Shown here one piece after another: positions 16,997-25,589 of a stretch of DNA of 64,000 nt. The stretch comes from Bacillus_CJ salitolerans (GTDB taxonomy: Bacteria > Bacillota > Bacilli > Bacillales > SA4). The stretch spans positions 1-64,000 of the forward strand of contig NZ_JBHUEM010000007.1 in NCBI RefSeq assembly GCF_042680805.1, in the 5' to 3' direction. The position numbers and the translations under genes are program-made. The notes beneath the pieces were generated by a model. It worked only from the letters and a program-made list of their open reading frames with translations, was not told the DNA's origin and did not search any database. Positions within the stretch are counted from its first letter, which is position 1; each line of letters begins with the position of its first letter.

Positions 16997-17156
16997 AGAA
17001 CAAAAGGCTCAAGGCGCTCCGTTTAGCCTAAGGCAGAGCAAATGTTCCTAAATGAGAGAAAAGGGTGCTTTCCCCTTTTACTCATTTAGGGTTATTTGAC
17101 TAAGGAAAAAGTGATTTTTCTTTTTCCCTCGAGTGGCTGGGTGCTGGAGCTGGATT
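16997..17156. repeat. structured intergenic repeat, copy A
   Basis: A 160-base non-coding element that recurs at 47512-47704. It opens with AGAACAAAAGG, contains CCGTTTAG and GGCAGAGC, then a long hairpin (CCTAAATGAG 17047-17056 with CTCATTTAGG 17081-17090, and an inner AAAAGGG/CCCTTTT), then GTTATTTGAC and AAGTGATTTTTC, ending in GCTGG-GCTGGATT. The second copy keeps the hairpin with different arm sequences. Confidence 0.8.
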
Positions 17157-17202
17157 CCATGTCACTAGCCCATTCTCTTGCTGTAAACTTAAAAATAATT
17201 AA

Positions 17203-17225
17203 GAAAAGGTGCAGAATCTGCACCT
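17203..17225 (-). terminator. terminator of the yqjE operon
   Basis: AGGTGCAG (17207-17214) pairs perfectly with CTGCACCT (17218-17225). On the minus strand it is followed by TTTTCTTAATTATTTTT. It lies nine bases after the M20 peptidase stop and ends the mce-yqjD-yqjE unit. Confidence 0.9.
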
Positions 17226-17233
17226 CCGTCACT

Positions 17234-18352
17234 TTAATTTGAAACTTCTTTAATAATAGATACTACAAGTTCAGCTGTTTTCACTAGCTCTTCAACAGGC
17301 ATTCTTTCATTTGTTGTATGAATTTCTTCATAGCCAACAGCTAAATTAACTGTTGGAATCCCATGACCTGCAATAACGTTAGCGTCACTTCCGCCTCCAC
17401 TTTGTTGCAATTCAGAAGTACGGCCAATATTCGCAACTGCTCTACGTGCAATTTCTACTACATGGTCACCTTCTCCAAATTTAAATCCAGGGTACATTAC
17501 ATTTACCTCTACCTCTGCTCGGCCACCCATTTTCGTAGCAGTTTGTTCAAATGCTTCTTTCATTTTTCGAACCTGTTCTTGCATTTTCTCAGGAATCAAT
17601 GAACGTGCTTCTGCAAGGATATCAACACGATCACAGACGATATTCGTTTGTTTTCCACCTTCAAAACGGCCAATATTGGCTGTTGTTTCCTCATCAATTC
17701 TGCCAAGCGGCATGTTGGAAATCGCTTTTGCAGCAATTGTAATAGCTGAAACCCCTTTTTCAGGTGCAACACCTGCGTGTGCTGTCTTTCCAAGTATAGC
17801 TACTTTTAATTTTGCTTGAGTTGGAGCAGCAACAATAATATTTCCAACTTTCCCATCACTATCTAATGCATAACCGTATTTAGCCGTAATTTTGGAAGGG
17901 TCTAATGCTTTCGCACCAACAAGACCTGACTCTTCCCCGACTGTAATAATAAACTCGATAGTACCATGAGGGATATTATTTTCTTTTAATACTTTGATTG
18001 CTTCTAACATAGCCGCTAAACCAGCCTTGTCATCCGCACCTAAAATTGTCGTTCCATCCGTCACAATATATCCGTCTTGAATCGAAGGTTTTATTCCTTT
18101 TCCTGGAACTACCGTGTCCATATGAGAAGTAAAGTAGATCGTATCTACCCCTTCTTTTGTTCCAGGTAATGTACAGATTAGATTTCCAGCACCATGTCCT
18201 GTGATCTCTGTTGTATCATCTTCAAATACTTCCACACCTAACGCAGAAAATTTATCTTTAAGTACTTTACATATTTCAGCTTCAAATAATGTCTCAGAAT
18301 CTACCTTTACAAGCTCTAAAAATTCGCTTACTAAACGCTCTTGATTAATCAT
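17234..18352 (-). CDS. yqjE: M20/M42-type metallopeptidase, tripeptidase T-like (YqjE)
   Basis: A di-zinc aminopeptidase-fold hydrolase of 372 residues, similar to peptidase T. Metal ligands appear in order: TSHMDTVVPG (His), GADDKAGLAA (bridging Asp), GEESGLVGA (catalytic Glu and ligand Glu), ALDSDG (Asp) and EEIHTTNERM (His). A dimerisation/lid domain fills the middle. ATG follows AGGAGG. It is the last gene of the epimerase-carboxylase operon, the same position as yqjE in B. subtilis; the actual peptide substrate is not known. Confidence 0.9.
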   Translation of the reverse strand: MINQERLVSEFLELVKVDSETLFEAEICKVLKDKFSALGVEVFEDDTTEITGHGAGNLICTLPGTKEGVDTIYFTSHMDTVVPGKGIKPSIQDGYIVTDGTTILGADDKAGLAAMLEAIKVLKENNIPHGTIEFIITVGEESGLVGAKALDPSKITAKYGYALDSDGKVGNIIVAAPTQAKLKVAILGKTAHAGVAPEKGVSAITIAAKAISNMPLGRIDEETTANIGRFEGGKQTNIVCDRVDILAEARSLIPEKMQEQVRKMKEAFEQTATKMGGRAEVEVNVMYPGFKFGEGDHVVEIARRAVANIGRTSELQQSGGGSDANVIAGHGIPTVNLAVGYEEIHTTNERMPVEELVKTAELVVSIIKEVSN

Positions 18353-18372
18353 TAATATTCCTCCTAGTTGTC

Positions 18373-19923
18373 TTAGAGTGGGATGTTTCCATGTTTTTTT
18401 CTAGGGCGGTCTTCTCGCTTGTTTCGTAGCATATCTAACGCCTGAATAATCTTTATCCTTGTTTCTCTTGGGTCAATCACATCATCGACCATACCCATTT
18501 TCGCAGCGACATATGGATTAGCAAATTTTTCGCGATACTCCTCAATTTTGTCCGCTCTTGTTTGTTCAGGGTTTTCACTTTCAGCAATTTCTCTTGCAAA
18601 GATTATATTGGCAGCACCTTGAGGACCCATAACGGCAATCTCAGCATTGGGCCAAGCAAAAACTAAGTCAGCACCGATAGCTTTACTGTTTAATGCAACA
18701 TAGGCGCCTCCGTAAGCCTTTCTCAAGATAACGGTTAACTTTGGAACCGTTGCTTCTGAATATGCGTAAAGGATTTTAGCACCGTGTCTGATGATTCCCC
18801 CGTGTTCTTGTTTAACGCCTGGGAAGAATCCTGTCACATCTTCGAATGTAATGATTGGAATATTAAAGGAATCACAAAAACGAATAAATCTAGCCGCTTT
18901 ATCTGACGAATCAATATCTAGACCTCCCGCCATCACCTTTGGTTGATTACAAACTAAGCCTACGACTTCACCCTTTACACGAGCTAGTCCAACAACAATA
19001 TTCCTAGCAAAATCCTTATGTACTTCTAAAAAAGAATCTTTATCTACTACTTGATGGATCACCTTTCTTACGTCATATGGACGTATCGCATCAAAAGGGA
19101 TTGTTTCTGTTAACTCAGGGCGATAATCATCCTCTTGATCTGCCTCTTCTAATCTCGGTGGCTTCTCTTCATTATGCTGAGGTAAGTATGAAAGAAGCAA
19201 ACGAACATGTTCTAAAACGTCCTGTTCAGTTTTCCCAGAGAAGTGAGCATTCCCATTAATAGAATTATGTACAGCTGCGCCACCTAAGTCTTCAGATGAA
19301 ATCTTTTCCCCTGTTACGGTTTCGATGACCTTTGGACCTGTAATAAACATTTGGCTCGTTTTTTCAACCATGAATACAAAGTCTGTAATAGCTGGAGAAT
19401 ATACAGCTCCACCTGCACACGGTCCCATGATAACAGAAATCTGTGGTACGACACCAGAGTAGATCGCATTTCGATAGAAAATATGGCCATAACCATCTAA
19501 TGATACCACACCCTCTTGAATACGCGCTCCGCCGGAATCATTTAGCCCAACTATAGGGGCACCGTTCTTCGCTGCTAAGTCCATAATATTAGAGATTTTC
19601 TTTGCATGCATTTCACCCAATGCCCCACCAAACACTGTAAAATCTTGTGAGAATAAATAAATTGGACGACCATGAACTTTTCCATAACCCGTTACTACAC
19701 CATCACTTGGTCCTTTCTTATCACCAAGTCCGAAATCTTGAGAGCGATGCTCAATAAAAGGATTCAGTTCTACAAACGATCCAGGATCTACAAGTAGATC
19801 AATACGTTCTCTCGCTGTTAATTTTCCTTTTTCATGTTGCTTTTCAATACGGTCATCTCCGCCGCCAAGTTCAACTTCTCTACGTCTGTCATATAAGTCA
19901 TTAATTTTTTCGTAAATATCCAT
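18373..19923 (-). CDS. yqjD: acyl-CoA carboxylase beta subunit (propionyl-CoA type)
   Basis: Carboxyltransferase subunit (516 aa) of a biotin-dependent acyl-CoA carboxylase or methylmalonyl-CoA decarboxylase. Two crotonase-like halves are visible; conserved elements include LNDSGGARIQEGV and IMGPCAGGAVYSPA (acyl-CoA oxyanion hole) in the first and GGIIRHGAKILYAYSEATVP with LRKAYGGAY in the second. ATG 19923 follows GGAGTG; a GTG nine bases earlier overlaps that site. No biotin carboxylase or biotin-carrier gene lies in the window, so the partner is encoded elsewhere. Next to mce, it points to propionate/methylmalonate metabolism. Confidence 0.92.
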   Translation of the reverse strand: MDIYEKINDLYDRRREVELGGGDDRIEKQHEKGKLTARERIDLLVDPGSFVELNPFIEHRSQDFGLGDKKGPSDGVVTGYGKVHGRPIYLFSQDFTVFGGALGEMHAKKISNIMDLAAKNGAPIVGLNDSGGARIQEGVVSLDGYGHIFYRNAIYSGVVPQISVIMGPCAGGAVYSPAITDFVFMVEKTSQMFITGPKVIETVTGEKISSEDLGGAAVHNSINGNAHFSGKTEQDVLEHVRLLLSYLPQHNEEKPPRLEEADQEDDYRPELTETIPFDAIRPYDVRKVIHQVVDKDSFLEVHKDFARNIVVGLARVKGEVVGLVCNQPKVMAGGLDIDSSDKAARFIRFCDSFNIPIITFEDVTGFFPGVKQEHGGIIRHGAKILYAYSEATVPKLTVILRKAYGGAYVALNSKAIGADLVFAWPNAEIAVMGPQGAANIIFAREIAESENPEQTRADKIEEYREKFANPYVAAKMGMVDDVIDPRETRIKIIQALDMLRNKREDRPRKKHGNIPL

Positions 19924-19946
19924 GCTGAACACTCCTTTAGTTCACA

Positions 19947-20348
19947 CTACTTTTTCTCACATAGCTCGAGTAATACACTACCTGTTGACTTCGGATGCAT
20001 GAAGGCAATTTGTGCCCCTCCTGCACCAGGCTTTGCTTGATCATGAATCATACGAATTCCATTCTCTTTCATATAGTGAATTCTTTCTTGAATCGAATCG
20101 ACTCCAAGTGCAACATGGTGAATACCTTCGCCCTTTTTTTCAATAAATTTCGCAATTGGACTTTCTTCTGTTAACGGCTCTAACAACTCTAGTTTTGTTT
20201 CACCAGCTTTTAGAAATGCCACTCTTACTTGTTCCGATTCTACTTCTTCTATTCCTTCTAGTGTAAGCTCTAAAATATCAACGTACAATTTTAATGATTC
20301 CTCAATTGAACGAACAGCAATTCCAATATGATCTATTTTTTTTATCAT
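19947..20348 (-). CDS. mce: methylmalonyl-CoA epimerase
   Basis: A 133-residue VOC-fold metalloenzyme that interconverts (R)- and (S)-methylmalonyl-CoA. KIDHIGIAVRSIEESL gives the first metal-binding His, GIHHVALGVDSI the second, and SVLLELCEKK the final Glu ligand. ATG has GAGGAGG. It heads the operon with the carboxylase beta gene, corresponding to yqjC. No methylmalonyl-CoA mutase gene is adjacent. Confidence 0.93.
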   Translation of the reverse strand: MIKKIDHIGIAVRSIEESLKLYVDILELTLEGIEEVESEQVRVAFLKAGETKLELLEPLTEESPIAKFIEKKGEGIHHVALGVDSIQERIHYMKENGIRMIHDQAKPGAGGAQIAFMHPKSTGSVLLELCEKK

Positions 20349-20576
20349 CTAGATCCTCCTCATAAAAAAGAAAACGCATACATCTAATATTAGAATAAAT
20401 TAGACAAGACTTCTAATGTTATTTCACCAAACTTAGCCATTTTCCTTCCTTTTTTTACTTAGAGACATATATTAGGGTACATTTTACATATAATTGTTTG
20501 TAATTACTTCTTGTCCCAAAACATATTTCCACGTTAAAATATATAAAGAGAATTTTATAGAGGGGGAAACGTGAAC

Positions 20577-20669
20577 ATGACCCGTAAGACGCAAAAAATT
20601 ATCGTTTATATCATGATTGCTTCTATGTTATTATCAACTTTATTTGCTGGGGCCGCAATGCTCTTTTAA
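20577..20669 (+). CDS. prli42: stressosome-associated peptide Prli42
   Basis: A 30-residue peptide, MTRKTQKIIVYIMIASMLLS followed by TLFAGAAMLF, with a basic start and a single membrane helix ending in a short hydrophobic tail, the pattern of Prli42, which anchors the stressosome to the membrane in Listeria and is conserved in Bacillales. AGGGGG lies ten bases before ATG; a GTG at 20571 is the alternative start. It is divergent from mce. Confidence 0.8.
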   Translation: MTRKTQKIIVYIMIASMLLSTLFAGAAMLF

Positions 20670-20779
20670 ATCGATAAAAAGCATGCATGAAGAAATTGAA
20701 GGTACAATATAGTTAAAAATCAATGTATTCACATAACATATTGTTTTTGAAAAAATATCAATTTAATTAACCTTAAAGT

Positions 20780-20812
20780 AGAGCTTAGGATTTAACCTAA
20801 GCTCTCTTTGAT
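20780..20812 (+). terminator. hairpin after prli42
   Basis: AGAGCTTAGG (20780-20789) pairs perfectly with CCTAAGCTCT (20796-20805) and is followed by CTTTG. About 110 bases downstream of prli42; plausible terminator with a weak T run. Confidence 0.6.
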
Positions 20813-20969
20813 ATTCCTTACTGTTCAATTCATTATTGATTCTATCGTTACTAAACGATATTTTACATATCTTCTATAGTAAGCAAAAAAGTTTACGTTA
20901 AAGTCTGTAAAAAACAAAATTTAGGTCACACTATACATTGACTCTAGCTTTGTAAAAAGGAGATTATAT

Positions 20970-21131
20970 ATGGTAAACCAAGACTTTGACAAATTTAGAA
21001 AAGAACAAGAGGAGCATCAAGCCAAGTATATTGGAAGTAACAAGATTCATACCCAATCCTCCAATGATCCGAACTATAATAACAATGAGGAAACGGATAA
21101 AGCTCCTGGATTAACGGGTAGAGAAATTTAA
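20970..21131 (+). CDS. small hydrophilic protein, 53 aa
   Basis: An intact short gene with AAAGGAG eight bases before ATG and a strong terminator after it. The product is highly charged and Asn/Gln-rich (DKFRKEQEEHQAKYIG, then a low-complexity NNN region), with no hydrophobic segment. Such composition recalls small sporulation or stress proteins, but I cannot place it in a family. Confidence 0.65.
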   Translation: MVNQDFDKFRKEQEEHQAKYIGSNKIHTQSSNDPNYNNNEETDKAPGLTGREI

Positions 21132-21153
21132 TTAAAATAGCTTTTCACTATGA

Positions 21154-21190
21154 AAAAAGAGATTGGGAGGCAACCCAATCTCTTTTTTTT
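21154..21190. terminator. strong bidirectional terminator
   Basis: GAGATTGGG pairs with CCCAATCTC around AGGCAA, flanked by A6 on the left and T8 on the right (stem about 21159-21183). It ends the small gene on the plus strand and the MFS gene on the minus strand, whose stop codon begins at the end of the T run. Confidence 0.92.
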
Positions 21191-22440
21191 CATGAAACTT
21201 TATTTTCTCGACTCGTATTAGAAGCTCTACTACTAATGAAAAAACCAGTATAAATCAAAAACGTTCCTATCATTATGATGATTCCTATATATACTGACAT
21301 CATCATCGGCATTAAAAAAGCTCCTATAATAATAGTAGATCTTGCAATCAACTCTGCTCCACTAAAAGAAAGATTTGAAAATGCTGAATAGGAACCTCTC
21401 TTATCACTTGGTATCATATTTGCCTTTTCTGCCTCCTTAATTGGAGAATAAATAAGCTCTCCTAATGTCGCAATCAGATTAAACAGAAGTAAAATGTACC
21501 AAGTATTAGCTGACGTTATGGTTGCATAACCAATTCCATAAAGAATAAGACCAAGTAGTATAGCCTTTCTTTTACTCAATCGATCTGTCAATCGACTAAT
21601 GAAAAAGGTTAAGCACACAACTAAGAGCATATTCTGGATATTTAGCATACTTAACATCCTAACCCCATCTATTCCAAGATTCCCAATTGTAATTGAATCA
21701 AACGTTTCCGCTAATCGAATGCCGATGTAACTGTTCAAAGAGAACTCGGCTGCAAAAATAAATGTCGAACCCAATACAACCTTGACAAATGCAGAATCTT
21801 TTATAGCCACATTATAGTTACTGATGAGATCCATAAACAAATTATCATGGGTCTTCTTTGAAAACTCAGTAAAACGATCACGAAGCCAAATCCCATAAGC
21901 GATTGGGATAATTGTTGAAGTAAAGGTCAGCAACATGAATAGTTCCTTTTGATAATTTACATATAAAAGTCCACCAAGTGCTGCCCCAATGGCCATGGAT
22001 AGATTAATAAACCAATAATCCAATGCATAGACTGCCTTTCGATTCTCTGGTGTTGTTGAATCCATTATGATTGCATGCATTGCAGGTCTACCTAAACTAC
22101 TTGTTATAATAAAGCCAATATACGCGACTGCAAATAACCAGATAATATTTGAAGCAGGTAATAGGCTAAGTGTCATCAAGAAAAACATGAATGCCGAACC
22201 ACTTGCTGTTAATAAAAGAACTTTTTTTCTAGGAAAACGATCTGATATGTACCCTCCTATTAAATTCACCATAAATCCAATGATCACTGTTAGTATCAAA
22301 AACATTCCTGCCCAGACTTTATTTATCTCTTGTGCAAAAAATAGAGCCATAAAAGGCATAACCGCTGATGAAACGGCCCGACTAAAGAAAGATGTAATTA
22401 ATCTAACTTTAATATTTTGTGGATACTCTTTCCATCCCAT
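21190..22440 (-). CDS. MFS transporter
   Basis: A 416-residue protein with about twelve membrane segments. The loop between helices 2 and 3 carries GGYISDRFPRKKVLL, the major facilitator motif A, repeated after helix 8 as ISRLTDRLSKRKAILLG. Likely a drug or metabolite exporter. It is divergent from an SgrR-like regulator 104 bases away, a frequent pairing in Bacillus that suggests the regulator controls it. ATG follows GGGAGGG. Confidence 0.87.
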   Translation of the reverse strand: MGWKEYPQNIKVRLITSFFSRAVSSAVMPFMALFFAQEINKVWAGMFLILTVIIGFMVNLIGGYISDRFPRKKVLLLTASGSAFMFFLMTLSLLPASNIIWLFAVAYIGFIITSSLGRPAMHAIIMDSTTPENRKAVYALDYWFINLSMAIGAALGGLLYVNYQKELFMLLTFTSTIIPIAYGIWLRDRFTEFSKKTHDNLFMDLISNYNVAIKDSAFVKVVLGSTFIFAAEFSLNSYIGIRLAETFDSITIGNLGIDGVRMLSMLNIQNMLLVVCLTFFISRLTDRLSKRKAILLGLILYGIGYATITSANTWYILLLFNLIATLGELIYSPIKEAEKANMIPSDKRGSYSAFSNLSFSGAELIARSTIIIGAFLMPMMMSVYIGIIIMIGTFLIYTGFFISSRASNTSRENKVS

Positions 22441-22495
22441 GTTGTTCCCTCCCTTTGTCTATTGTAATATTAAACTAGACCCAAAAACTTAAAAA

Positions 22496-22520
22496 TAGAC
22501 AGATCACAAAAGTGTGTCTA
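22496..22520. promoter_or_regulatory. dyad between divergent MFS and SgrR-like genes
   Basis: TAGACA (22496-22501) and TGTCTA (22515-22520) form a dyad with an inner CAC/GTG pair. It lies 24 bases upstream of the SgrR-like start and 56 bases from the MFS start, fitting an operator for the divergent pair. Confidence 0.4.
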
Positions 22521-22543
22521 CTTTTATTGAAGTGAGGATTAGC

Positions 22544-24199
22544 ATGGACAATAAGTTACTATTGCTGTCTAGATCTTTTCCATCTGGCAGCGTTAAAATC
22601 GAAGACATGGCAGAAATACTAGAAATAAGTCATAGACAAACATCAAGATCTCTCAAAAAATGGTCTGATGAAGGTTGGTTGAGCTTTACTCCTGGGAGAG
22701 GGAGAGGGAATGTATCTCAATTACTTTGGTTACGAAACGTAGAAGAAGAATATGAAGAACAAGTCATGAAACTTCTCGATACAGAACCGGTTGAACGGAT
22801 TAGTAAATACTTGATGTTTGATTGGTCTTCGGGTAGCAAAATGAGATTAATCAAAAAGTTTGATACGAAATTTGGTTACTTTACACAAACGAAAGATAAG
22901 TTAGTTGTACCAAAAAGATACCCATTTCTAACCATGCATCCATTAGAAGCAGCAGATGCTCATAGTGCCCATTTAGTAGCAAATGTTTTTAATCGTTTAG
23001 TGTCGATTACCGATACTGGCAGTATCGTCCCAGAAATTGCGCATAGCTGGGACGTTTCCGACACAAAGCTGAGATTATATTTAAAAAAAGACGTCATGTT
23101 TCATGATGGGTCCATTCTAAGTGCTAAGGATGTAGTGGATTGTCTAGAAAAACTACGTGTACATAAGCACTACAAAGCACTTTGGTCGCCTGTAGAGAAA
23201 ATTGTCGCAACCTCTACCGTAGTAGTGGATCTTCACTATCCTGATGGTTGCAGCTATATTATACAATTATTAAGTATGATGTCAGCCAGTATTTATAAGT
23301 TAAACCATGATCGGCTAATAGGAACAGGTGGATTTTTAATTGGAGATAACAATAAGCAGAAGACAACGTTAGTTGCCTTTAAGGAACATTTTGGGGAGAG
23401 ACCATTATTGGATGTGGTTGAGTTCATCCAAGTACCGAAGGATTTCAAAATGGTGTATCACTCGACAGTTGACCAAGACAATCCAAATTCTACATTTCAA
23501 GTAGAGAGTGATTCTGGTTTTGGAGTTGTAATGATGAATACAAACCGTCATTCAATGGTGCAGAATAAAGAAGTTCGCCATTTCCTTCATTATGTTATTG
23601 CCAAAAACCGGCATACCATTACTCAATATGAACCTCGGGCATTTCCAAATGATAAGAGCTGCTTCATTGGACAAGATCAGCGGATTCAGGCTCCAACTGT
23701 TGTTCGTCCGTCATTTGATGCTCCTATTGTCGTAAGAGTAGCCGACCATACAGAAAGGACCTCTATGTGGCTGAAAGAAACATTAGAGAAGGAAGGCATC
23801 CCTGTTGAGATGAAACGAGTAACATTTGAGCAATCCATTCATAATGATGTCATCAATCAAGAGGTTGATCTCTTTGTTCATGGAGAAATATTCGAAGCGA
23901 ATCAAGATCTTTCTTTTTATAACTTTCTTATAAACGGCTTCTCTCCCTTAATTCGTATATTACAAAAGGATAAACACTGGATTCAGCATTTAGAAACATA
24001 TAAGCATATTCCGTTTTCGAAGTGGAGATCCCTAAATCTAGTGACCGAGAAAAAATTAATAGAATCATCCATTATGATTCCTCTTTACTACGAGAAACGA
24101 CAAACCCCGTTTTCTGGAGATATTATGAATATCAAAATCAAGCATTTTGGATATGTAGATTTTTCTAAGTTATGGGTGAGGCCTTCTATTGAAAACTAG
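22544..24199 (+). CDS. SgrR-family transcriptional regulator
   Basis: A 551-residue protein with an N-terminal winged helix (about residues 1-100: MAEILEISHRQTSRSLKKWS, ending FTPGRGRGN) and a C-terminal oligopeptide-binding-like domain (about 150-500: HSAHLVANVFNRLV, then IAHSWDVSDTKLRLYLKKDV and FHDG). This is the architecture of SgrR, which senses a small solute with a solute-binding-protein fold. I choose ATG 22544 (GAGG seven bases before) over an upstream codon. Probable regulator of the divergent MFS gene. Confidence 0.87.
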   Translation: MDNKLLLLSRSFPSGSVKIEDMAEILEISHRQTSRSLKKWSDEGWLSFTPGRGRGNVSQLLWLRNVEEEYEEQVMKLLDTEPVERISKYLMFDWSSGSKMRLIKKFDTKFGYFTQTKDKLVVPKRYPFLTMHPLEAADAHSAHLVANVFNRLVSITDTGSIVPEIAHSWDVSDTKLRLYLKKDVMFHDGSILSAKDVVDCLEKLRVHKHYKALWSPVEKIVATSTVVVDLHYPDGCSYIIQLLSMMSASIYKLNHDRLIGTGGFLIGDNNKQKTTLVAFKEHFGERPLLDVVEFIQVPKDFKMVYHSTVDQDNPNSTFQVESDSGFGVVMMNTNRHSMVQNKEVRHFLHYVIAKNRHTITQYEPRAFPNDKSCFIGQDQRIQAPTVVRPSFDAPIVVRVADHTERTSMWLKETLEKEGIPVEMKRVTFEQSIHNDVINQEVDLFVHGEIFEANQDLSFYNFLINGFSPLIRILQKDKHWIQHLETYKHIPFSKWRSLNLVTEKKLIESSIMIPLYYEKRQTPFSGDIMNIKIKHFGYVDFSKLWVRPSIEN

Positions 24200-24206
24200 A
24201 AGAATA

Positions 24207-24252
24207 AAAAACTGTATTTACTGATGCAACTGTATTCAAATACAGTTTTTTC
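24207..24252 (+). terminator. terminator after the SgrR-like gene
   Basis: AAAAACTGTATTT (24207-24219) pairs with AAATACAGTTTTT (24238-24250), followed by T residues. Confidence 0.8.
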
Positions 24253-24263
24253 TGTCAAATTAC

Positions 24264-24460
24264 GGAAATGTCCGGGAAATTGAATTTTTTGGACATTTCA
24301 TTTCTCTCATCTGCAAAATGTCCGGCGTTAGACTGACTTTTATCGACATTTCCAGCCCGATTTCTTCGCCAAAATGTCTTTGTGATGGCTTGTCTCAGAC
24401 ATTTCACTTCCATTTCTTCACCAAAATGTCTTTGAGGTTGACTCTCTCAGATATTTTTTC
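24264..24460. repeat. tandem array of AAATGTC/GACATTT dyads
   Basis: Four successive inverted-repeat units: AAATGTC at 24266, 24316, 24372 and 24424, each answered 20-30 bases later by GACATTT (24292, 24345, 24398) or the decayed GATATTT (24450). Units are 49-56 bases apart and separated by related spacers (CATTTCTTC-like). The array ends exactly where the acetyltransferase pseudogene loses its frame. A single unit of the same kind is at 42171-42205. Confidence 0.75.
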
Positions 24461-24699
24461 TCTCCAACAAATATGTTGTATCCGTAATCGAACCTTTACA
24501 ATAGGCTCGATAATAACGTTTTTTCCTGTTCTGCCTAACAATTCGTTTAATATTACATTGCGTTTATCTACTTCTGTTTCCGTTGTTTCATTGTACATCC
24601 TACAAGTCTTCTTGTGTTTTCTCGGTCCTTTACTAATTTTGGATTTGTCGAGTCATACATTTCACCGTACAACATCTTTTCCGTTACTGTTCTCATCAT
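24455..24699 (-). pseudogene. maa: maltose/galactoside O-acetyltransferase, truncated
   Basis: From ATG 24699 (GGGAGAG upstream) the frame reads TEKMLYGEMYDSTNPKLVKD then RENTRRLV, the start of a Maa/LacA hexapeptide acetyltransferase. A frameshift moves to YNETTETEVDKRNVILNELL (then IIEP), and another is needed to read DYGYNIFVGE. The gene then stops at the dyad array, losing about 110 residues including the whole left-handed helix. It follows the nitrilase-like gene by 13 bases. Confidence 0.82.
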
Positions 24700-24712
24700 T
24701 GTCTCTCCCTGT

Positions 24713-25513
24713 TTATATACTTCTCCTTGGATTAGATGTCATTTTTTCAACACTAACTAAATCCGTTCTACTTTGACTTAAATACCAATTTGAAACCTCC
24801 ATTAAATCAACATGAATTCTTTCAACTGTCTCTTCTATACTATTTAACTGCTTGATTACTTTACCACTAGGTGATACAACCATTGATGAACATCCCTGTT
24901 CTTCATGAGCAATGTTGGAAGAAATAATAAATCGTTGATTTTCTGCTGCACGACTTATTAGATGCGCATTCCAAATGGCAAGCTTTTCATGACCGATAAC
25001 ATTGGTTAAATAGAAAATTAATTCTGCACCATTCAACGACAATAATTTCCATTGTTCAGGAAATCTTATTTCTCTACATAGCTGAATCGCGACTTTTACC
25101 TTTTTTTCACCAAGTTCAAGATGAAAACAAGACAGCTCCTTACCTGCCTTAAAGAAATCTCTTTCATGCATCGCTAAATTTACTTTCTTATAAATCTGTT
25201 TATTTCCACTTGGAGAAATGTAAAGACCAGCATTATACCAATCCCCATCTTCAAAGATACAAGAGCCAAAAATAAGATGTAGCTGATGTTTTTTTGAAAC
25301 AGCTTGAAGCTTTACGATAGCCTTTTCAACATCTCGAGCAACTTTTTGAGTAAGAAAATCAAAGCGATCGGAATAACCTGATAAACACCCTTCTGGCATA
25401 ACCATAATATCGTTCTCTTTTTTTGAAGAAAAAACCAATTCTAGCATTTTCTGAAGATTTGCTTCCACACTAAGTGTTGGTTTAAACTGCGCCAATGAAA
25501 TAGTTATTTCCAT
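24713..25513 (-). CDS. carbon-nitrogen hydrolase (nitrilase superfamily)
   Basis: A 266-residue amidohydrolase. The catalytic triad of the superfamily is visible: Glu in MPEGCLSGYSD, Lys in IYKKVNLAMHE, and Cys in IQLCREIRFPE. It should hydrolyse a linear amide; the precise substrate cannot be inferred. Downstream lies the broken acetyltransferase. ATG follows GAGG with good spacing. Confidence 0.87.
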   Translation of the reverse strand: MEITISLAQFKPTLSVEANLQKMLELVFSSKKENDIMVMPEGCLSGYSDRFDFLTQKVARDVEKAIVKLQAVSKKHQLHLIFGSCIFEDGDWYNAGLYISPSGNKQIYKKVNLAMHERDFFKAGKELSCFHLELGEKKVKVAIQLCREIRFPEQWKLLSLNGAELIFYLTNVIGHEKLAIWNAHLISRAAENQRFIISSNIAHEEQGCSSMVVSPSGKVIKQLNSIEETVERIHVDLMEVSNWYLSQSRTDLVSVEKMTSNPRRSI

Positions 25514-25589
25514 TTTCTATACCTCATCCCCTTTATCATTTTAAGCTAGTTATCTATACTTTCTGTCACAAATCCCCATAAGCCCTCTA

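Noticed and set aside
24264..24460. CRISPR array
   Set aside because: The units are inverted repeats with unequal spacing (49-56 bases) and degenerate cores, without constant direct repeats or cas genes.
24318..24776. Plus-strand 152-codon frame
   Set aside because: It runs over the dyad array and the antisense of the acetyltransferase pseudogene; composition is that of non-coding repeat.
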